Part shown: in pieces, positions 10,765 through 21,873 of the stretch | How the letters are laid out: the number at the start of each line of letters is the position of its first letter | How positions within the stretch are numbered: position 1 is the first letter of the stretch | NCBI GenBank assembly: GCA_038373885.1 | Contig: JAWZYV010012531.1 | Location: forward strand, 99,403 to 163,402 | Length of the DNA stretch: 64,000 nucleotides | Source of the DNA: Cheiracanthium punctorium | Lineage: Eukaryota > Arthropoda > Arachnida > Araneae > Cheiracanthiidae | Reading direction: 5' to 3' | Translations under genes and position numbers: made by a program | Notes under the pieces: model-generated | What the model saw: the letters and a program-made list of their open reading frames with translations, nothing else | Databases searched by the model: none | Told to the model about the DNA's origin: nothing

Positions 10765-11217
10765 CATAGGTTCCCAACGTGGGCGATAAAGCCCCCTTGT
10801 GGGCGTTTGAGGCTTTCAGGGGGGAGGTAAAAGACCCAGAGAAAATTAGGAGGCGTTGATATGGCACGGAGGGACGTGGGAAGATTAACCAAATATCGTC
10901 TAAAAAAGACTTAAAAATCACTCCGATAATTCATTTCTATCACGTGTGCGAAAATTCACATATTTCGATATGAGACTTCGCTGTTGAGAGAAAGAGATAC
11001 CTCTCTAAAACTTTTATTCTTCTTTTTTTAAATGAAGAAGAAATTCAGTAGAGTTTCACTTCCAACTATTTTATCTATTAGTAATTTTTTTAATTTAATT
11101 CTTGTTTTCACCATGCATTATGTACGCTCTTATTTCTCTGGAGTGGGAGAGGGGGGGCGGTATTGAAATATTCACTAGAAAAGGGGGGCACCAGTTCAAA
11201 AAGGTTGGGAACCTATG
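10765..11217. mobile_element. hAT-type MITE (CATAGGTTCCCAAC ends)
   Basis: Perfect 14-bp inverted ends CATAGGTTCCCAAC are flanked by an exact 8-bp duplication ATCTAGGT (10757-10764, 11218-11225). The interior is non-coding, with G-rich blocks next to both ends. Its ends resemble those of the MITEs at 9707 and 54794 (GGTTCCCAA core), suggesting related transposases. Confidence 0.9.
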
Positions 11218-12468
11218 ATCTAGGTCAACATTTTTCGAGGTCATAATATTTAAGACTGAAATATAAAAATTTAATGAAAAAAGAAACTTTGTTGAAATTG
11301 TCTTTAACTATCACAAAATAATAATTTTAATTACACAACGTATTTTGCAATATTTAAAAAAAAATTGTATCTAATATATTTGTGTACAATATAAATTTTT
11401 AATATACATCCATATTAAACAAAAAAGGAAAGAATTCGTCTCAAACATATATTATTAAACATTGAAAATGCCGTTGTTTAGTTATCAATTACTTATTTCA
11501 AGTTAAAACTGATTGGCTGAAAAGTATAAATCTTCAATTCTTAATTTCTGAAGTTTAAAGCTCGGTTCAGAGAGGAAGATATTTGTGTTCTGTCGTGACG
11601 AATCTCTTCAGAAGCCTCAAAATTAGATATAAAATAATTTAAGTGAAACATTTAAGGAATAAAAAATTCAAACTTGTGTGTGCTTTTTAATTAAAATTTT
11701 ACAATTTTTGCTTGTTTTAAAGGAAAACATTTTGCAAAGTTTTAATTAAAAATTTTTACACATATCTAAAGAAATTTTTTAATTTTTATCTGTTTGTTCT
11801 TTTAAAGCATTAAGCATTTCTGAGCTTTTACAGATGTTGTACTTCTTAACATTCATGATCTCGTGTGGATTAAAAAATTTTAACTTAAAATATTCCATAA
11901 AAAAAACAAAATATTCATTTAAAAAATAGTATCTTATTAGAGTTATAAAACAATAACACATTGAGTATATACAAAAGTTTGTGTAAGGAAGAATTTATTA
12001 TATTGAAAGATTTTGATTTATCATAAAACTACTGAATTTATTCTGTGACTACTGTCTTTTTTTTTCCCCTGCATGTATGCAAATTCAAAAACTAAAAATA
12101 TTACAATTCATGTAAAAATTATAATTTAGTTTTATCATTTCTTTTTTCCTTTTTCAGTATAGACTGTTCGCTCATATTCACCCATTGTTGCTTTTTACAC
12201 AACAATAAAGCAATGAGTAAAAATTTTATAAGCAGCACCTCCAATAACTGAAGCTGCGAACCGCCACTGAAAGCACTGAGACCGCATTATGCAAACATTT
12301 AGGAGAATACTTAAAAAACCCTTATTTCCATACATTTAGTGGATATCGTTGCAGAATCCAAACAAGTCTCCTGAGTTCCTTACAGTAGTGTTAAGTATCT
12401 GGAGTAGTACTTCAGCCAAGCAATTGCACTTCGTATAATTTACTGGTGTGACTCAAATGTTTACTCGT
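11218..12468. other. A+T-rich spacer
   Basis: No gene recognised; the longest open frame (11779-11961, minus) is low-complexity. Confidence 0.5.
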
Positions 12469-12872
12469 ATCGTTTGCCTTTTAACGGTGTAGTTCGAAAA
12501 GATCACGTGATTTTGGTACATAAGCGCAAATAAACTAATTATGCTAGGCACTTCAAAATCTTGAAACTGTCTCTTTACAAGCTGTACTACATACTGAAAT
12601 AAACGATCCGTCTGTATCAGTTTCAAAACTCAGAAAAAAATTCTTAAAAATCGGAAATTTTCGCAAAACGTGTCAGTCTTCGAAAAATCTTGCAGCTCAG
12701 ATCCATGTTGTAGAATTTTTTCTGAAAATTTCACAAAAGCCACAGTTTTTTCGCTTATTGCAGTGTGTAAAGCAGCTTATGAAGAACCCTCTGGAATTTT
12801 TTGGAGACCATGGCGCAATTAGTTTATTTCAATTTATGTACCAAGACTAAAAACAGAGTTTTTTTCTTTCGA
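12469..12872. repeat. Dispersed repeat, copy 1
   Basis: Closely similar, in opposite orientation, to about 32520-32930. Both contain the block with TCACGTGATTTTGGTACAT and the block CCATGGTCTCC/GGAGACCATGG. A third partial copy is at about 43390-43510. No coding potential; the parent element is unresolved. Confidence 0.65.
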
Positions 12873-12937
12873 CATACACCCTTAAGTAAACGCACTCGAC
12901 AAATGTAATTTTATGTCTCCCAGTTATGTATCTTACG

Positions 12938-13424
12938 TTAACCCTTTGAGGCGCAACCCTTTTCCAATACTGAAAAAAGGGCAGCCGTTGCCATCGCTCG
13001 ACTTAACTACCAACAAGAGGGCGGACGATCGAAACGTTCATCGCAGCTGGCTGTGCTCGCGCACAGCCAGCTGTCGTCAAAAAAGGGTCTCTAGATATGT
13101 GGCACGCGATGAACGTTTCGATCGTCCGCCATCTTGCTGGTAGTTAAGTCGAGCGATGGCAACGGCTGCCCTTTTTTCAGCATTGGGCAATCGATCCAGC
13201 TGTTTTAGCATTCTTCCATTTTCCAGCAGATGCCAGTGCTGTTAAAAATAAGCGTGACCATTTTTTCGCGGGAAATGACGTGCTAAAAAGTAAAGGATTC
13301 TCGTGGAGCCATGTCGCCCGCAACTATTTTTATAGAAATCCATTCTATTCTTCGTGACTGGCAACAGACAAAACGTCAGAGTTTGGTGATCCCAGAGCGG
13401 GACCACTGCGCACTAAAGGGTTAA
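12938..13424. mobile_element. piggyBac-type MITE, copy 2, with long internal hairpin
   Basis: Bounded by TTAA on both sides with CCCTTT-type ends. Arms of about 80 bp (12966-13044 and 13106-13185) are inverted copies of each other. In the loop is a second hairpin with a perfect 13-bp stem CAGCTGGCTGTGC (13044-13056) and its complement (13061-13073). Non-coding. Confidence 0.85.
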
Positions 13425-14240
13425 ATTATGTTTCAATTGCTTGTTCTCTGAACATATTATACCAATCATGTTAAGATATGATCAGACATTTTTTCCCTTT
13501 CTTTGGGGCCCACCACTTACAGTTTCATTCGAACTTCGCGTGTAAGAACGTTCAACTCAACTTGCAGATTAGGATAAACCCTCGAAGAAACCCAATCTCA
13601 ACCCGAGAGGATGATAATTATTTTCTCGTAGTCCCACCAAATTAATCGTGCGCAGGTTTCGTGCATCACTCTGTCCCCCCTCCCTCCCTCTGAGGAGAGA
13701 GAATCACAGAATCATCATCTTAATTTTGGTAACGCGAAAATTATTATCAGACCAGTGGAGGTCGCGAACCCAATTTTCCCCAAAAGCTCTTGCCATTCAG
13801 GATTATTTAACTCTCCATGTGAATGATGTTACCGCCACGCCTTATCGGTTACATTCTAAAAAGAAAAAAAATTTTCATTAAGAGATTTCCAAAACGCTCC
13901 GGAGCACGTGTAAAGTACAAGTCTCGGTTAAAAAAACATTCGACTGGGCGAAAAGGGGCGATGTTTTGCTTGATTTATTCATAATTACGTGCTGGCCTGA
14001 CACTGGCAAGAAAAACGTCAGGTGGAAGTTGAAGATACTTTAATTACTGCTTTCAAAAGCACGTATAATATCCCGGCTAGGTTGATTGGGGGTATGGGTG
14101 TAGTATAGAATGTTGTTGTGTAACGTTTCGAAAAGGGGCCATTTAATTTGTCTATGCCGACAAATGCTATGCAAATTAACTGCTTTTTTCTTGAGATGTT
14201 GTTTTCCTAATCATTTTTTTTTAAACTCTGGGTATACTCT
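13425..14240. other. Unassigned spacer
   Basis: A 77-codon plus-strand frame at 13648-13881 resembles nothing I know. No RNA or repeat ends recognised. Confidence 0.45.
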
Positions 14241-14322
14241 GTCTGTCTAAATGTTAAAAAAATTATAATTTTTTTAACATTTAGACAGACTTATGTTAAA
14301 AAAATTATAATTTTTTTAACAT
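14241..14322. repeat. Tandem perfect palindromes (50 bp and 30 bp)
   Basis: 14241-14290 is a perfect 50-bp palindrome centred on AATTATAATT, with outer arms GTCTGTCTAA and TTAGACAGAC. 14293-14322 is a perfect 30-bp palindrome with the same core and ATGTTAAAA arms. Poly-A/T and ATAATT motifs continue to about 14400. The DNA can extrude cruciforms; cause unknown. Confidence 0.9.
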
Positions 14323-14404
14323 AAAAAAATAAAAAAATTATAATTAAAAAAATTAATAAAAATTATAAAATTATAATTTAAAAAAAAAAAATTATAATTT
14401 TTTT

Positions 14405-14745
14405 AAACACTTGAACGTCCGGTGTCCATACATATAGGGACATAATTACACGAGAATCCTTTCCTTTAAGCACATAATTTCCCATAAAAATAATCGATTA
14501 TTTGAAAATGGATGCCCAAATTTTTTCAGAACTGACATCTACTGAGAACTGAGATGAAAATATACATCGAAAGAGAAGAAAAACTAGATAAACTGTGCAA
14601 TGCCGTGCCATTGCACAGTCTAATAGGGTGCCAAGTGCAGCCATTGATATCGGTCGATTTAACTACCAGCTACATGGCGGTCAGTCAAATCGTTCATCAC
14701 GTGCCACACAGAATATTTTTGACACAGCTGGCTGTGCGGCGCTCC
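14405..14745. mobile_element. Degenerate piggyBac-type MITE relic
   Basis: Diverged match to the TTAA-CCCTTT family: CACGAGAATCCTTTCC, ACTGACATCTACTGA, ACTACCAGCTACATGGCGGT and CAGCTGGCTGTGC blocks appear in family order. Both ends are lost. The relic lies next to the palindromes at 14241-14322. Confidence 0.6.
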
Positions 14746-15248
14746 GATTTCATTTTACATTCCTTGGATCATAAGCTAGTAATATTTCAATAAAGAAATA
14801 ATTGGAATTATATCCTACAGTTACTTAACCCACAGAAGAGGGACTGGGTACCTTTTGACCATTTTTTTTTTAAATTTAACGACTTTTACTTATCTTGTAT
14901 ACCATTGAAGGCTATTATTAAACAAAGTAATTTTCGCTTGAAAAATAAACGCTAATTTAATTGAAAATGATAAAATTCCAACTTTTAATAAAAATTAAGG
15001 ATTTTAAAAGCAAATTATCGAAATTAAAACGTAAAACAATTAATTAAAAGATACATTTTAATATGACTTGGCCAATTTATGAAATCAAACCGGAAACAGC
15101 AGCAGATACTGGATATGTCAGTAGAAGAGAAAAAGATAGATAAGCAAAATAAAATAAAGAAGAAGAAAACAATATGCTTTCCTTTGAACTTTTCATTTAT
15201 AATATTGCTAAGAAGCTCAAGTTAATTTTTCCTTTGGTCCTTCCTTTT
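14746..15248. other. A+T-rich spacer
   Basis: No gene recognised. Confidence 0.5.
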
Positions 15249-15470
15249 GCCCCACTAGTGGCATAGCGATAGCGTTTTGAACTGGGAGACGGAAGGTGCC
15301 TATGGTTCGAAACCAGGTCGCGACCGCCGACCTAGCCATTCGGAGTTTTCCGTGGTTTTCTCCGAAACTTCGTGTAAATACGGGTTAGGACCCCTTAGAA
15401 AGTCCACCACGGAGGGCAATCCCACCCCCGACCTAGACCTTTAGCATAGATAATTGACCGCAACCCACAT
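15249..15470 (+). mobile_element. tRNA-derived SINE, second subfamily, plus strand
   Basis: The head GCCCCACTAGTGGCATAGCG contains an A-box-like stretch, and GGTTCGAAACC at 15304-15314 is a perfect pol III B-box. The body (GTTTTCTCCGAAACTTC, GGACCCCTTAGAAAGTCC) is shared with 42040-42234 and, more distantly, with the SINEs at 3320-4748 and 5018-5251. No clear target duplication found, so boundaries are approximate. Confidence 0.65.
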
Positions 15471-15496
15471 TTCGATTTTACATGTTTTCTTTTGTG

Positions 15497-15802
15497 TTAA
15501 CCCTTTAATGCGCGTATTTTTCTATCAATATCAATATTTAGAGCACCCACTCAAAAAAGTATTCGTATGAGAGAAATTTCCAATATTAACTTCGTGAGTA
15601 ACTGATTAGATTTTGGAAGAACCATGCAGCTGATAATAAACATTAGAAGTTGTTATTGTATTCTACATAATCTGCTTTTATAAAGAACAACACTTTATAG
15701 TGAAATCGACGTAGGAAAATGGACTTGCACTCGAATACTTTTTGAAAGGGTGCATGGATATGAAAGTTTGCATAAGTGTAAAGCTGAGCACTAAAGGGTT
15801 AA
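15497..15802. mobile_element. piggyBac-type MITE, second family
   Basis: TTAA on both sides; inverted ends CCCTTTAATGC and CCCTTTAGTGC. A subterminal inverted block, GCACCC followed by TCAAAAAGTATTCG, is present near each end. The interior differs from the commoner family, so this is a separate non-autonomous lineage, perhaps moved by the same transposase. Confidence 0.8.
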
Positions 15803-16092
15803 ATTTCAACACAAAATTTTGCGAGTGTTTGATATAGGCTTAATAGTATTCTTTTTTCCCCAAAGTATCAAAAATTTAAAAGTAATAAGTAAATACTAAA
15901 ACATATAATTCATACATTAAGTGTAAAAGTAAAAATTAACTTTAGTAAATAGTAATAGCTTTCACTAAGTAAAATAGAATTAATAACGAGTATAATTCAA
16001 ATATATAAATAAACTTCAAAGCAGTTAAGTCTAATGTAAACTAAATTGTATACTTGAAAATGCAACAACTACTAAATAAAAAAGAAGTTTAA
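15803..16092. other. A+T-rich spacer
   Basis: Nothing recognisable. Confidence 0.5.
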
Positions 16093-16498
16093 TTAACCCT
16101 TTGAGGTGCAACCCTTTCCCAATGCTGAAAAAGGGGTAGCCGTTACCATCGCTCGACTTAACTACCAGCAAGATGGCGGACGATCGAAACGTTCATCGCG
16201 TGCCACAGATCTAGAGACCCTTTTTTGACGCAGCTGGCTGTGCCCTTTTTCCAGCATTGGGCAATGTATCCAGCTGTTCTCGCATTCTTCCATTTTTCAG
16301 CAGATGCCAGTGCTGTTAAAAATAATCGTGACCATTTTTTTACGGGAATTGACGAGCTAAAAAGTAAAGCATTCTCGTGGAGCTATGTCACCCGCAACTA
16401 TTTTTATAGAAATCAAATCTATTCTTCGTGACTGGCTACATTCAAAACGTCAGAGTTTGGTGTTCCCAGAGCGGGAACACTGCGCGTTAAAGGGTTAA
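16093..16498. mobile_element. piggyBac-type MITE, copy 3, short form
   Basis: Bounded by TTAA (16093-16096, 16495-16498) with CCCTTTGAGGTGCA and inverted CCCTTTAACGCGCA ends. The inverted duplication seen in copies 1 and 2 is absent: the CAGCTGGCTGTGC block joins directly to CAGCATTGGGCAAT, so the hairpin has been lost or was never formed. Confidence 0.85.
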
Positions 16499-17505
16499 GT
16501 GTTTAAAACATGTACTTTGCACCTTGTAGTAACAGCCAGTGATTGGTTGTAGATCTAACAGACACTGAATGTGTCATTAAAAAAAATTTTTTTTTTAATT
16601 TATTTATTTTTAATGATCAGGCGAACTTCTTAGAAACAAAAATTGAACTTAATTTGCTTATTTAAACTTGGTTATTTTTGCATTCATTATAGCAAATGTA
16701 TAATTAACTGCTTGGTCTGTATATATAGACGCGCATTTTATAATACTTTTTCAAATTAAAACTATTGCTTTGAAGAAAAATTCTAGTCTTCAATGCTGTT
16801 TACAATCCACTCTCATACTAACAGAATATACGATCCTGAGTTCAAAATTCATCAACAACTGCATGCAATATTTTATGCAATTAATTAAATAATATTTAAA
16901 TAAAAAGTAGTCATTTAGTTGATGATTGGACAAATATGCATACATATCAGAAAATTTCAGATTTTAACCTTCTAGAAGCTTCTAATACAAATCAGCACAT
17001 CAAATTGATCTTGGAGTAGTAACCCCTCAAAAGATTAAGCTGTTTTAAATTATCACGTTGGATATAAAACAAAAAGTGTAGTCTGTCTGCCATGAAAATG
17101 TGCAGAGCCACGACCTTAAACGTTAACAAGCTCCCGGATCTTTTGTAATACAAAATACCTATGAAAATAATAGTGCTTTCATTTTTGAATATGATGAATC
17201 GTTACTGCATTTATCTTTATTATTTTTGATTTTTGATTGCGTAAATGCAAGGGAAACCACTTACTTATTACTTTAGAATGTGAAGGTTTTATCTTAAAGC
17301 ATTTACAAATGCACAGCATGCGTTTCTGATTTTATTATTTGTAAATGTCTTTTATGGTCAGCTCTAATACTTTTGTTACTTTAAATCATAGTCACATTTT
17401 TTTTTTCTTTCTTTCGTATTTAATTACCTGTATCAGATAAGTCAGACTTAGGCGCAAGAACAAATCTGAAAAGTCATTCATAAACGAGTGCATATTTTTA
17501 AATTA
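16499..17505. other. A+T-rich spacer
   Basis: No gene, RNA or repeat boundary recognised. Confidence 0.5.
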
Positions 17506-17949
17506 CAGTGAAACCTCTCTCAGCGGCCACTCCACCGTACCGAGAATATTTGGCCGCTCTCAAGGGTTTTATTTACTATTATAAGATAATTGCTATAATG
17601 CGTAATATAAACAAGTCTGGAACATATTCCTTATTTAAAATGAATTATAAAACTTATCTAAAGAGAAAATATCAGGTTGTAACGAAAGTTTTCCGCCAAA
17701 TCTGCTTGAAAAACTAACTTCTAATTCCTTAGATAACTGTTTTTGAACTTTCGGTACCAAACCTGCACAGTGTCACGTGATATAACAATAGTATTTAAAG
17801 CTGTATTCATTATTCGTTGATATTCTGTAGCTGACTTTTTGCAACACAACTGGAAGTATATGATGGTACTAATGCTCTAGAGTGATCATAAGCGTAAAGT
17901 TTTCAAAATTATTGGGGGGGCCGGGCCCCTCAACCACTTATATTCACGT

Positions 17950-18121
17950 CAGTGGCGTAGCCAAAGGGGGAGGGGGTTAGGGGTCATAACCCTCCCCCCA
18001 TAAGGAATTTTTTGCCATACAAAATGTATATTCTTCACTCCCTTATCATACACCCGTATACATATATGTGAGTTGCAGAAGTCATAACCCCCCCCATGAA
18101 AAATTTATGGCTACGCCACTG
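17950..18121. mobile_element. hAT-type MITE, CAGTGGCGTAGC family, copy 2
   Basis: Ends CAGTGGCGTAGCC / GGCTACGCCACTG with 8-bp duplication ATTCACGT (17942-17949, 18122-18129). This is the complement of the duplication of the copy at 2958-3138, so both descend from one insertion event in an ancestral hAT element. Confidence 0.85.
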
Positions 18122-18143
18122 ATTCACGTACATATAACTTACT

Positions 18144-18345
18144 CATAGTTGCCAACTACTACGGAATATAATTAACCACTTTTTTTACATGATTTTTCGG
18201 CTTAAAATATAGCAAAATTTTTGTGATGCGCGAACGAGCCGGTTACTATTTTGAAAATAATAATAATAATAATAATAATAATAATTAAAAAAATACCTGT
18301 TTACAAAAAGTGGTTAGTTATATTCCGTAGTAGTTGGCAGCTATG
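18144..18345. mobile_element. MITE with CATAGCTGCC ends, copy 2
   Basis: Inverted repeats as at 2755-2935. It is lengthened by an AAT-repeat expansion at 18256-18285. Confidence 0.7.
18256..18285. repeat. (AAT)n microsatellite
   Basis: About ten AAT units, present in this copy of the nested MITE but not in the copy at 2755-2935, so it expanded after the copies separated. Confidence 0.9.
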
Positions 18346-19703
18346 ACTGACTATATATAAGTATAAATTATTGGAGGCACTCGATCTCTATGAGTCCATA
18401 GAATTCTATACCAATGTAAGGTAAGTATCCATGTTAGTATCTTCCTACCATGTTATAAGTTAAAAAATAGAAGCAAAGTAAAAAAAAAAAAAAAAGTCCA
18501 AAGGAGGAAAAAAAAAATATTCGATGAGATAGTGCATTTTAGACACATCTGAACTTTTCTTCATTTCATACTTTACATTGCATAAACTGATTTTAATTAA
18601 CCAGAGCCTGGCGAGGGCAGCTTAACATTTTGTGTTACAGGGCGTCACAATGAATACTAAATCATGATTGAAATCAAAAGAAGAAAATTTTTTAAAGTAC
18701 AAGTAGTAGTTTTAAAGCTGCTCAGCAGCTAAGCTGGCCTCATACAGTTATAAAAGTACAAGTAAAGGTTTTTTTTAAACGTTTGTAAATGGCGTGAATA
18801 CTTTTTTTATGTTAGTATAAATTAGTTTTCTGTATTTAGTGATAAATTATTGGGTGGGCTCAGCCCCTGTTCACAATTTATTGGGCGGGGGGGGGCTCGA
18901 GCCCCACGGGCCCATATAACTCTACGCCTATGAGAGTGATAGTTCCATTTGACACACCTTGTACTTAATGATAACTATATTTTTTTAGATTTCATAACAC
19001 AGTGTTATAAAATAAGTCTCTTTCTTTCAAATCCCAAAAATCGCTTGACAAAATATGAGCAAATACGCCAACGCGAACTGTGTACTTACGATGTTTACGA
19101 TGGCGGGAAACTTTCGTTACAACCTAATAGTACTTTATTGAGTGCTTTCTTACATTCTTTTGAAAAAAAAATGATACAATTTGTGTCTGTGTGCAAGTTT
19201 TTACTTTTCTTTGAAGCAACCATTTTTTCTATTTTGTTTTTTACTTTAAAAAGCAGATCTCTAACCGTTTGTTTGTAACCACTTCGGAATTTTCGACGAT
19301 AATTTCATCGATTTTCCCGAAAGTCGCCATTCCTCGCCAGGGACGAAATTAGCGCCTGAAAGGGGCAAAAATTCATTTGTAGGACAATTTCAATACCTGA
19401 TTGTCCAAGGGATTCCCCATCTTAAAGGTGTGGAGAGAATACAACAGAGACAAAAGTTTCAATTCCAGTTATTCCTGGGACTTATATTCGACCATAAACC
19501 TGACTTTGAGTTTTTACGCTCAAAATTACAGCATGGAGTGAGTAGAATTTCCCGGAAATTGAGATAGGCGATCCCACTCGGTGGCCGTTGATAGGTGTTA
19601 TTTTAACATTGAGTCTATGAGCCGAAAAATCCGTGCTATGAAAAATTGGCCGTTTAGAGGGGTGACCGCTATACAAGGGTGGCCGCTCGGAGAGGTTTCA
19701 CTG

Positions 19704-21024
19704 TACAATTTATTTATGCTAGTACATGGAAACTAGTAAAAGTGACATAACCTTGCCTATAACAAGATTTTTTTTTCTTATTATGATTCCTTATTAAATT
19801 ATATTAAATTTTAAAATGTTTAGTTACATGCTGCATTCAATTTATATATTGTCTTTGAATATTACCAGCATTTTTTTGTGGAAGAATCAAGAATATTTTT
19901 TAAAAAAATGAACTTACAATATCGACGAGGGATATTACTGATATGATCCAGAGGTTGCACTGTGAAAGTGGAATATTTGGAGAACCCAAAGACGGTTTAT
20001 TACCACATTAATTTTTCTGCACTTCATTTTATGTAAATAAAGCTATCGTTTACATGGAATTAGACATCAACTAGGATGGTGCCCGAAGAATTTGCTAATA
20101 TTCAATTCAATCTGTATATGCTGACTGTACACAAGGATCAATTGCGGTTGCGTACGCAATGGGATGAGGGGGGGGGGATTGATAGAGGGGAGGGGGAGAT
20201 GATAATCATCTCCCCCTCTTTAAGTTTTCTCGAAGTAATTACTCGACCTTTTAAAAACAATGTAAGATGAATTTTATTTTCGTTATCAATAAAAATCGTT
20301 TTACAATTTTTATCAAAATAAACCTCCCCTTCAAAAAGGTATTCCAATTTTAGTTTTGTTAGTTTATCGGAAGACAAGCATCTCGAAATAAATAAGAAAA
20401 GTAATTATCAACCATACAAGATTGACTTTGTATAATTAGCCATATTTTATATATGAAACCGGCATTGGAAATTTTATTTACATTAGAGTGCTTTTTTGAA
20501 AGATTGTATTGATGTCTTACACGAACTAAAATTAACACAATAAATTAACAGTCGAACTTTTCATTATAATTTTTTGAAACATACCAACTTTATATAAATC
20601 ATAAATCACAATTGGCCCAAAACTCTTGGATTTCACCAAGTCCGCATTGACCTACCCCTCCCCTCCTCGAGAGAATTACTTTTTTCATATGTTCATTAGC
20701 ACGCAAATCAAGATAGAGATACAGGTGGTTATGAAAATACTAAAACAGTTATGAATATGTATGGTGTTTCAGCTAATAGTTTTACCATGGCCTGAATCCT
20801 TATATCTTCGAAACTCCAAAAACACCCTTACAATTAGTGGAATTATTTGGAACCAACTGACTTGCACGACCTTGTGCTGAACATAACTTTTACTGAAAAG
20901 AATACTTGGCTTACAAAAAAATGGTATTCAGATACTTAGAATAATAAGTCAATCTCCAAAGGTTCAGACATCGACAATGTAGCCTTATTTACTTTTTAAT
21001 CTTAAAAAGGATTTTGTTTGTGGA
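19704..21024. other. A+T-rich spacer with one G-rich palindrome
   Basis: No gene recognised. 20192-20216 is an interrupted palindrome with 12-bp arms (GGGGGAGATGAT) around one base, next to a G-rich run at 20163-20178. Confidence 0.55.
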
Positions 21025-21525
21025 TTAACCCTTTAACGCGCAGTGTTCCCGCTCTGGGAACACCAAACTCTGACGTTTTGCCTGTTGCCAGTCACGAAGA
21101 ATAGATTGGATTTCTATAAAAATAGTTGCAGGTGACATAGCTCCACGAGAATCCTTTACTTTTTAGCACGTCATTTCCCGTAAAAAAATTCTCACGATTA
21201 TTTTTAACAGCACTGACATCTGCTGAAAAATTGAAGAATGCGAGAACAGCTGAATAGATTGCCCAATGCTGAAAAAAAGGCAACCGTTGCCATCGCTCGA
21301 CTTAACTACCAGCAAGATGGCGGTCGATCGAATGGGTCATTGCGTGCCACAGATCTAGAGACCCTCTTTTTTGACGCAGCTGGCTGTGCGCGGGCACAGA
21401 CGCAGGAACTGTGCCGCACAGCCAGCTGTCGTCATAAAGGGGTCTGTAGATCTGTGGCACGCGATGAACGTTTCAGAAACAGAGTTTGGTGTTCAGAGCG
21501 GGAACACTGCACGTTAAAGGGTTAA
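21025..21525. mobile_element. piggyBac-type MITE, copy 4, with two right-type ends
   Basis: TTAA at both sides. Unusually, both ends are of the CCCTTTAACGCGCA/CCCTTTAACGTGCA type seen only at the right end of other copies, so it is symmetrical, probably through an inverted duplication. A hairpin with CAGCTGGCTGTGC arms lies at about 21377-21430. Confidence 0.8.
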
Positions 21526-21705
21526 CAATACACCCATACTCCGGTTTACACGGTAGATATGTTCCAGGAAAAACCGTGTAAACGAGAGGCAGAATTCAAA
21601 CAAATTAGAAGGATAAGTTCGATTAAACTGTAAACTGTGCAAAATGAGATGAGGATTAAAGGGGAAGGGGAAAGTGCGGAGGGGGATTTTATGTAATATC
21701 TTAAA

Positions 21706-21873
21706 CAGGGGCGTAGCCAAGGGGGGGGGGTTAGGGGGGTCATAACCCCCCCATGAGAAATTTTTGCCATACAAAATGTATAGTCTTCACTACATTATCA
21801 CACACACGTATACATATATATGAGTTGTAGTAGTCGTAACCCCCCCCATGAAAAATCTCTGGCTACGCCCCTG
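21706..21873. mobile_element. hAT-type MITE, CAGTGGCGTAGC family, copy 3
   Basis: Ends CAGGGGCGTAGCC / GGCTACGCCCCTG with exact 8-bp duplication ATCTTAAA (21698-21705, 21874-21881). The matching G for T change in both ends keeps the inverted repeat perfect. Confidence 0.9.

Larger units (their letters stand above)
17887..18932. mobile_element. hAT-type element, second copy, inverted
   Basis: An exact 8-bp duplication AGAGTGAT (17879-17886, 18933-18940) flanks the same inverted ends as the element at 2234-3201. It carries the same two MITEs (17950-18121, 18144-18345), plus an AAT microsatellite absent from the other copy. The pre-insertion sequence is preserved at 1371-1777. Confidence 0.9.
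17506..19703. mobile_element. Tigger-type element interrupted by a hAT element
   Basis: TA duplications (17504-17505, 19704-19705) flank inverted ends CAGTGAAACCTCTCTCAGCG and CAGTGAAACCTCTCCGAGCG. Without the 1046-bp hAT insertion the element is about 1.15 kb. I see no intact transposase. Part of its interior is repeated at 1371-1777. Confidence 0.8.
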
